A stretch of DNA of 8,869 nt from SPDF01 sp963699825 (GTDB lineage: Bacteria > Gemmatimonadota > Gemmatimonadetes > Gemmatimonadales > GWC2-71-9). This document shows, piece by piece, positions 7,186 through 8,869 of the stretch; positions within the stretch are counted from its first letter, which is position 1, and every line of letters begins with the position of its first letter. The notes beneath the pieces were generated by a model. That model saw only the letters and a list, made by a program, of their open reading frames with translations. It did no database searches and was not told the origin of the DNA. The stretch covers positions 1 to 8,869 of the forward strand of contig CAVOVI010000006.1 in assembly GCA_963699825.1 (NCBI GenBank). Reading direction: 5' to 3'. The position numbers and the translations under genes are program-made.

Positions 7186-7304
7186 CTCCCGCCAGCGATT
7201 CGAGCAGGCAGTCCTTGGCGCGCGTCCATTCCCGCTCCGCTGTCCGGGTTGAGGTGCGTGGTGCTCCCGCCACGTCGTTCAATCGTGTGCAAGTCCGCTG
7301 GCAT
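7172..7304 (-). pseudogene. Collapsed ECF sigma factor gene upstream of the kinase
   Basis: This is a sigma gene that has lost its middle. One frame encodes a region-4 end, DVAGAPRTSTRTAEREWTR followed by AKDCLLESLAGDDAR and a TAG at 7172-7174, nearly the same as the end of the intact sigma at 8103-8675 (DTSTRTVEREWTRAK, LLESLAGDD). At the DNA level 63 of 72 bases match between 7185-7256 and 8116-8187 by hand count. The upstream end keeps a start codon (ATG at 7302-7304) and MPADLHTI, comparable to MTTDPQTI of the intact gene, plus the same promoter. Comparison with the intact gene puts the missing part at about 445 bases, joined near 7278-7290, where both flanks carry a similar GTTC/ATCGT sequence. 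The start and end fragments are in different frames, so no sigma factor can be made. Confidence 0.85.
7182..7304 (-). CDS. Possible 40-residue leader peptide coupled to the kinase
   Basis: Starting from the old sigma ATG, the frame runs 40 codons across the deletion scar and stops at TGA, which overlaps the kinase ATG as ATGA. The peptide starts MPADLHTIERR and has no recognisable domain. It has the old sigma promoter ending six bases before its ATG. It may be translated only to deliver ribosomes to the kinase start, or it may be an accident of the deletion. Confidence 0.35.
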   Translation of the reverse strand: MPADLHTIERRGGSTTHLNPDSGAGMDARQGLPARIAGGR

Positions 7305-7310
7305 CTCCAG

Positions 7311-7338
7311 AAGCTACCGTGCACCGCGACCTCGGCAA
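7311..7338 (-). promoter_or_regulatory. Promoter TTGCCG-N16-TAGCTT before sigma remnant and kinase
   Basis: On the minus strand TTGCCG (7333-7338) and TAGCTT (7311-7316) are spaced by 16 bases, a plausible housekeeping -35/-10 pair. The identical pair and spacing precede the intact sigma gene. The ATG begins only six bases after TAGCTT, so transcription would start at or beside the ATG, giving a leaderless message. The TTGCCGAGGT block and the TAGCTTCT block are conserved between the copies while the spacer is not. Confidence 0.6.
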
Positions 7339-7355
7339 CCCAGCCAACCTGAGTA

Positions 7356-7387
7356 CCTCAACGAGAAATCAAGGGTGATTCCGCCAC
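7356..7387 (-). promoter_or_regulatory. Shared promoter element upstream of sigma remnant / kinase
   Basis: On the minus strand GTGGCGG (7381-7387) is followed after 17 bases by CGTTGAGG (7356-7363). It lies upstream of the TTGCCG-N16-TAGCTT promoter, with 21 bases between CGTT and TTGCCG. The kinase transcript may thus have two starts, one of them in common with the regulon genes. Confidence 0.7.
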
Positions 7388-7409
7388 CCCAGGGGATACG
7401 TCCCTGGGG
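7387..7409. other. Hairpin between the divergent promoters
   Basis: CCCCAGGG (7387-7394) and CCCTGGGG (7402-7409) form a perfect 8-bp stem with a 7-base loop. It touches the outer end of the element at 7356-7387 and lies between the kinase-side and plus-strand promoters. No gene ends here and no T tract follows, so an operator or insulating structure is as likely as a terminator. Confidence 0.45.
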
Positions 7410-7469
7410 CGTTCCATGATCCGGCCGCCCCCGTCGTCGCGAGAGTCAACAGGGTGGGCTCGAGGGACT

Positions 7470-7501
7470 GTGGCGGATTCCCAGTCCGGTCTGCGTTGAG
7501 G
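7470..7501 (+). promoter_or_regulatory. Shared promoter element for 7555-8037
   Basis: GTGGCGG (7470-7476) is followed after 17 bases by CGTTGAGG (7494-7501). The CGTT lies about 57 bases before the ATG at 7555. It is divergent from the element at 7356-7387. Confidence 0.75.
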
Positions 7502-7511
7502 GAACTACGGG
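7500..7511 (+). repeat. 12-base word GGGAACTACGGG, copy 1
   Basis: The identical 12 bases recur at 8855-8866 near the right edge of the window. Here it directly follows the CGTT box of the promoter element and would lie in the early transcribed leader of 7555-8037. It could be an operator; its role is unknown. Confidence 0.4.
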
Positions 7512-7554
7512 GCGCCTCGGCCTCGGGGGGACACCACTCTCGGGAGGTACGCAT

Positions 7555-8037
7555 ATGCACAAGCTCGCACTGGCAGCGCTGCCGGCCAGCCTGCTCTTCT
7601 TCCTTACACCCGGCGGTCCCGTCGGCTCGGGTGAACCGCTGCTCGCCTCCCCGTCGCTCAGCGCAGCCATGGTCCCGCTGCCGGACGGCGGGTGCCGGCA
7701 CACCATCAAGGTACGGAACAACGGCACGCGCACGGTCACGATCCAGTGGAGCAATTCAAGCGTGCGGAACAAGGTGGGGTTCTGGAAGCAGCTCTATGGA
7801 GGCGGCTTCGGCGTCTTCTACGAAGCTCCCGATCCCCCGTCGTTTCCGGTCGCGAGCGGCAAATCGTACTCCTGGATTTACACCACGGATTTTGGGTGCA
7901 GCGCCAACCGGCGCTGGCGCTTCGACCTGCGGCGCTCGGATGGCAACTCGTCGATGCTCTACTACCCGTCCTCATCCTCGTTTTCCCAGAACACCACGGT
8001 AGATCTTGGAGACCTCGGGCGATCGAGCCTCTGGTAG
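7555..8037 (+). CDS. Small secreted two-cysteine protein, paralogue C
   Basis: This is a 160-residue secreted protein of unknown function. Residues 1 to about 25 are a signal peptide (LALAALPASLLFFL core). The mature part has GCRHTI (46-51), NNGT (55-58), W77, DFGC (112-115), RRWRF (119-123), YYPSS (136-140) and TVDLGDL (148-154). The same ordered motifs occur in 1267-1734, and a more diverged version in 2553-2981. C47 and C115 probably form a disulfide; the pattern of alternating strands suggests a beta-sandwich. The segment between W77 and DFGC is longer than in the paralogues. GGAGG lies 7 bases before the ATG. The gene is monocistronic, divergent from the sigma remnant/kinase and convergent with the intact sigma gene, and has its own shared promoter element. 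It separates the kinase from the intact sigma. Confidence 0.88.
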   Translation: MHKLALAALPASLLFFLTPGGPVGSGEPLLASPSLSAAMVPLPDGGCRHTIKVRNNGTRTVTIQWSNSSVRNKVGFWKQLYGGGFGVFYEAPDPPSFPVASGKSYSWIYTTDFGCSANRRWRFDLRRSDGNSSMLYYPSSSSFSQNTTVDLGDLGRSSLW

Positions 8038-8102
8038 GGAGTAGAAGCGGGGGAAACCAGCCTGGCCCCTCCCTGCCGCTCAGGCGCGCCCAAAGCAGTG
8101 GA

Positions 8103-8675
8103 TCATTTGCCGTCGTCTCCGGCGAGGGATTCGAGCAGGTAGGCTTTGGCGCGCGTCCATTCCCGCTCCACGGTCCGGGTCGAGGTGTCCAGCACGGCCG
8201 CCACTTCGTCCATCGTCAGTCCCCCGAAGAACCGGAGCTCCACCACGCGCGCCATCCGGGGATTGTGCTGTGCGAGTCGCTCCAAGGCCTCGTCCACGCC
8301 AAGCACATCCTCGAAACCCCGGGCCGCGCCGGCCGTGCCCTCGTCGAGCTCGAGACGCACCGCTCCGCCCCCGCGGCGCTGGGCCTGGCTGCGCCGGGCG
8401 TGGTCCACGAGGATGTGGCGCATCGCCTTGGAAGCGAACGCATAGAAGTGCGCGCGACTCTGCCACTCTCCGCCCCCACTTCCGACCAGGCGAAGAAAGA
8501 CCTCGTGCACCAGGGCGGTCGTGGCGAGGTCGCCATCCTGGCCCGCCATCAGGCGCCGGTGCGCAATAGCCCGCAAGTCGTCGTAGGCGAGGGCGACGAG
8601 CTTCGGAAACGCCTCTGCGTCGCCTCCGCTCCACTGGCCGAGGAGGTTCGTGATCGTCTGGGGGTCGGTGGTCAT
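8103..8675 (-). CDS. ECF-type RNA polymerase sigma factor (TIGR02999 / Sigma70_ECF family)
   Basis: This 190-residue sigma factor directs RNA polymerase to a specific promoter set. Region 2 lies at about 10-97: the TTALVHEVFLRLV helix (52-64) and FYAFASKAMRHILVDHAR (77-94), typical of the family's core-binding and -10 recognition part. Region 4 lies at about 125-185, with the helix-turn-helix MDEVAAVLDTSTRTVEREW (155-173) reading the -35. Its length is usual for the family. The start ATG follows TAGCTT by six bases and has no good Shine-Dalgarno, fitting a leaderless message. Relatives usually sit next to a TPR kinase, but here a convergent plus-strand gene follows and the kinase lies about 0.9 kb away behind a broken sister sigma. 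No anti-sigma gene is seen. It is the best local candidate to read the GTGGCGG-N17-CGTT elements; that is inference. Confidence 0.93.
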   Translation of the reverse strand: MTTDPQTITNLLGQWSGGDAEAFPKLVALAYDDLRAIAHRRLMAGQDGDLATTALVHEVFLRLVGSGGGEWQSRAHFYAFASKAMRHILVDHARRSQAQRRGGGAVRLELDEGTAGAARGFEDVLGVDEALERLAQHNPRMARVVELRFFGGLTMDEVAAVLDTSTRTVEREWTRAKAYLLESLAGDDGK

Positions 8676-8681
8676 CCCAAG

Positions 8682-8709
8682 AAGCTACGCCTCGCGGGCA
8701 CCTCGGCAA
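8682..8709 (-). promoter_or_regulatory. Promoter TTGCCG-N16-TAGCTT for the intact sigma gene
   Basis: On the minus strand TTGCCG (8704-8709) and TAGCTT (8682-8687) are spaced by 16 bases, exactly as upstream of the sigma remnant. The ATG at 8675 begins six bases after TAGCTT, predicting a leaderless or nearly leaderless transcript. Confidence 0.6.
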
Positions 8710-8726
8710 GCCAGCGAACCCGGGAT

Positions 8727-8758
8727 CTTGAGGGAAATTGGGAAGGAGGCTCCGCCGT
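8727..8758 (-). promoter_or_regulatory. Degenerate counterpart of the shared promoter element
   Basis: At the position that aligns without gaps to the element at 7356-7387, the minus strand reads ACGGCGG (8752-8758), 17 bases, then CCCTCAAG (8727-8734). Only part of each box survives (5 of 7 and 4 of 8). It is probably not functional or only weakly so. Confidence 0.3.
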
Positions 8759-8786
8759 GGCAGCGGGGCTGGGATGGTGGCAACAA

Positions 8787-8817
8787 CGACCCCCACTCCC
8801 AGAGGGAGTGAGGGTCG
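8787..8817 (-). terminator. Strong hairpin, probable terminator of a gene to the right
   Basis: Positions 8787-8800 and 8804-8817 pair over 14 positions with one C-A mismatch (8793/8811) and a 3-base loop AGA. On the minus strand it is followed by GTTGTTG, partly T-rich. It most likely ends a minus-strand gene beyond the window and insulates the sigma promoter. Confidence 0.6.
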
Positions 8818-8854
8818 GTGAGAGAGACCTCGAAGGCTGGCCGCGCGGGCCGAG

Positions 8855-8866
8855 GGGAACTACGGG
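8855..8866 (+). repeat. 12-base word GGGAACTACGGG, copy 2
   Basis: This is identical to 7500-7511. It is three bases from the window end, so its downstream gene, if any, cannot be seen. No GTGGCGG box is found at the matching distance upstream. Confidence 0.4.
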
Positions 8867-8869
8867 ACG

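Noticed and set aside
7267..7273. GTGGCGG word inside the sigma remnant as another promoter
   Set aside because: The bases 17 further on are ACCC, not CGTT, and the word is the codon sequence for DVAG conserved from the former gene.
8038..8102. Terminator between convergent genes 7555-8037 and 8103-8675
   Set aside because: Only short interrupted complementarity (GCCTG/CAGGC with a 16-base loop) is present, too weak to call.
8080..8796. Minus-strand frame of 238 codons over the sigma gene
   Set aside because: It is in a different frame from the recognisable sigma regions and runs across the sigma promoter and hairpin.

Overview
This is a GC-rich bacterial window. It encodes an ECF-type sigma factor of the TIGR02999 / Sigma70_ECF family, a PknB-type Ser/Thr kinase with a C-terminal TPR sensor region, an OmpA-family envelope protein and several small secreted proteins. 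Sigma factors of this kind paired with TPR kinases are typical of Gemmatimonadota and Acidobacteriota. I favour Gemmatimonadota, but this is an inference from gene content, not a phylogenetic result.

Layout, left to right. Positions 1-101: a five-copy 8-base G-rich tandem repeat and a hairpin terminator. 102-1734 (minus): a two-gene operon, in which a small secreted protein (1267-1734) is followed 10 bases later by a 384-residue exported protein (102-1256). 1735-1892: a divergent promoter region. 1893-2492 (plus): an exported protein of unknown function, ending at a hairpin (2500-2526) shared with the convergent gene 2553-2981 (minus), another small secreted protein. 3076-4392 (minus): an OmpA-family protein. 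4531-7185 (minus): the kinase. 7172-7304: a collapsed sigma-factor gene directly upstream of, and overlapping, the kinase start. 7305-7554: a divergent control region with promoters for both directions and a hairpin. 7555-8037 (plus): a third small secreted protein. 8103-8675 (minus): an intact sigma factor. 8676-8869: its promoter and a strong hairpin. No tRNA, rRNA, CRISPR array or insertion sequence was seen.

The main result is a shared promoter-like element, GTGGCGG-N17-CGTT, with exactly the same 17-base spacing in front of six transcription units: 1267-1734 with 102-1256, 1893-2492, 2553-2981, 3076-4392, the sigma remnant/kinase, and 7555-8037. The spacers themselves are unrelated, so it is not a copied repeat. 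The shape (a G-rich -35 and a CGTT -10) fits an ECF sigma promoter. The three small secreted proteins (1267-1734, 2553-2981, 7555-8037) are also diverged paralogues sharing two cysteines and an aromatic/Arg motif.

I infer a local envelope or secretion regulon: an ECF sigma and a transmembrane TPR kinase controlling an OmpA anchor protein and a family of small secreted disulfide proteins. The kinase's own sigma gene has suffered an internal deletion of about 445 bases, leaving its promoter, first codons and last codons. A related intact sigma sits nearby and may have taken over.
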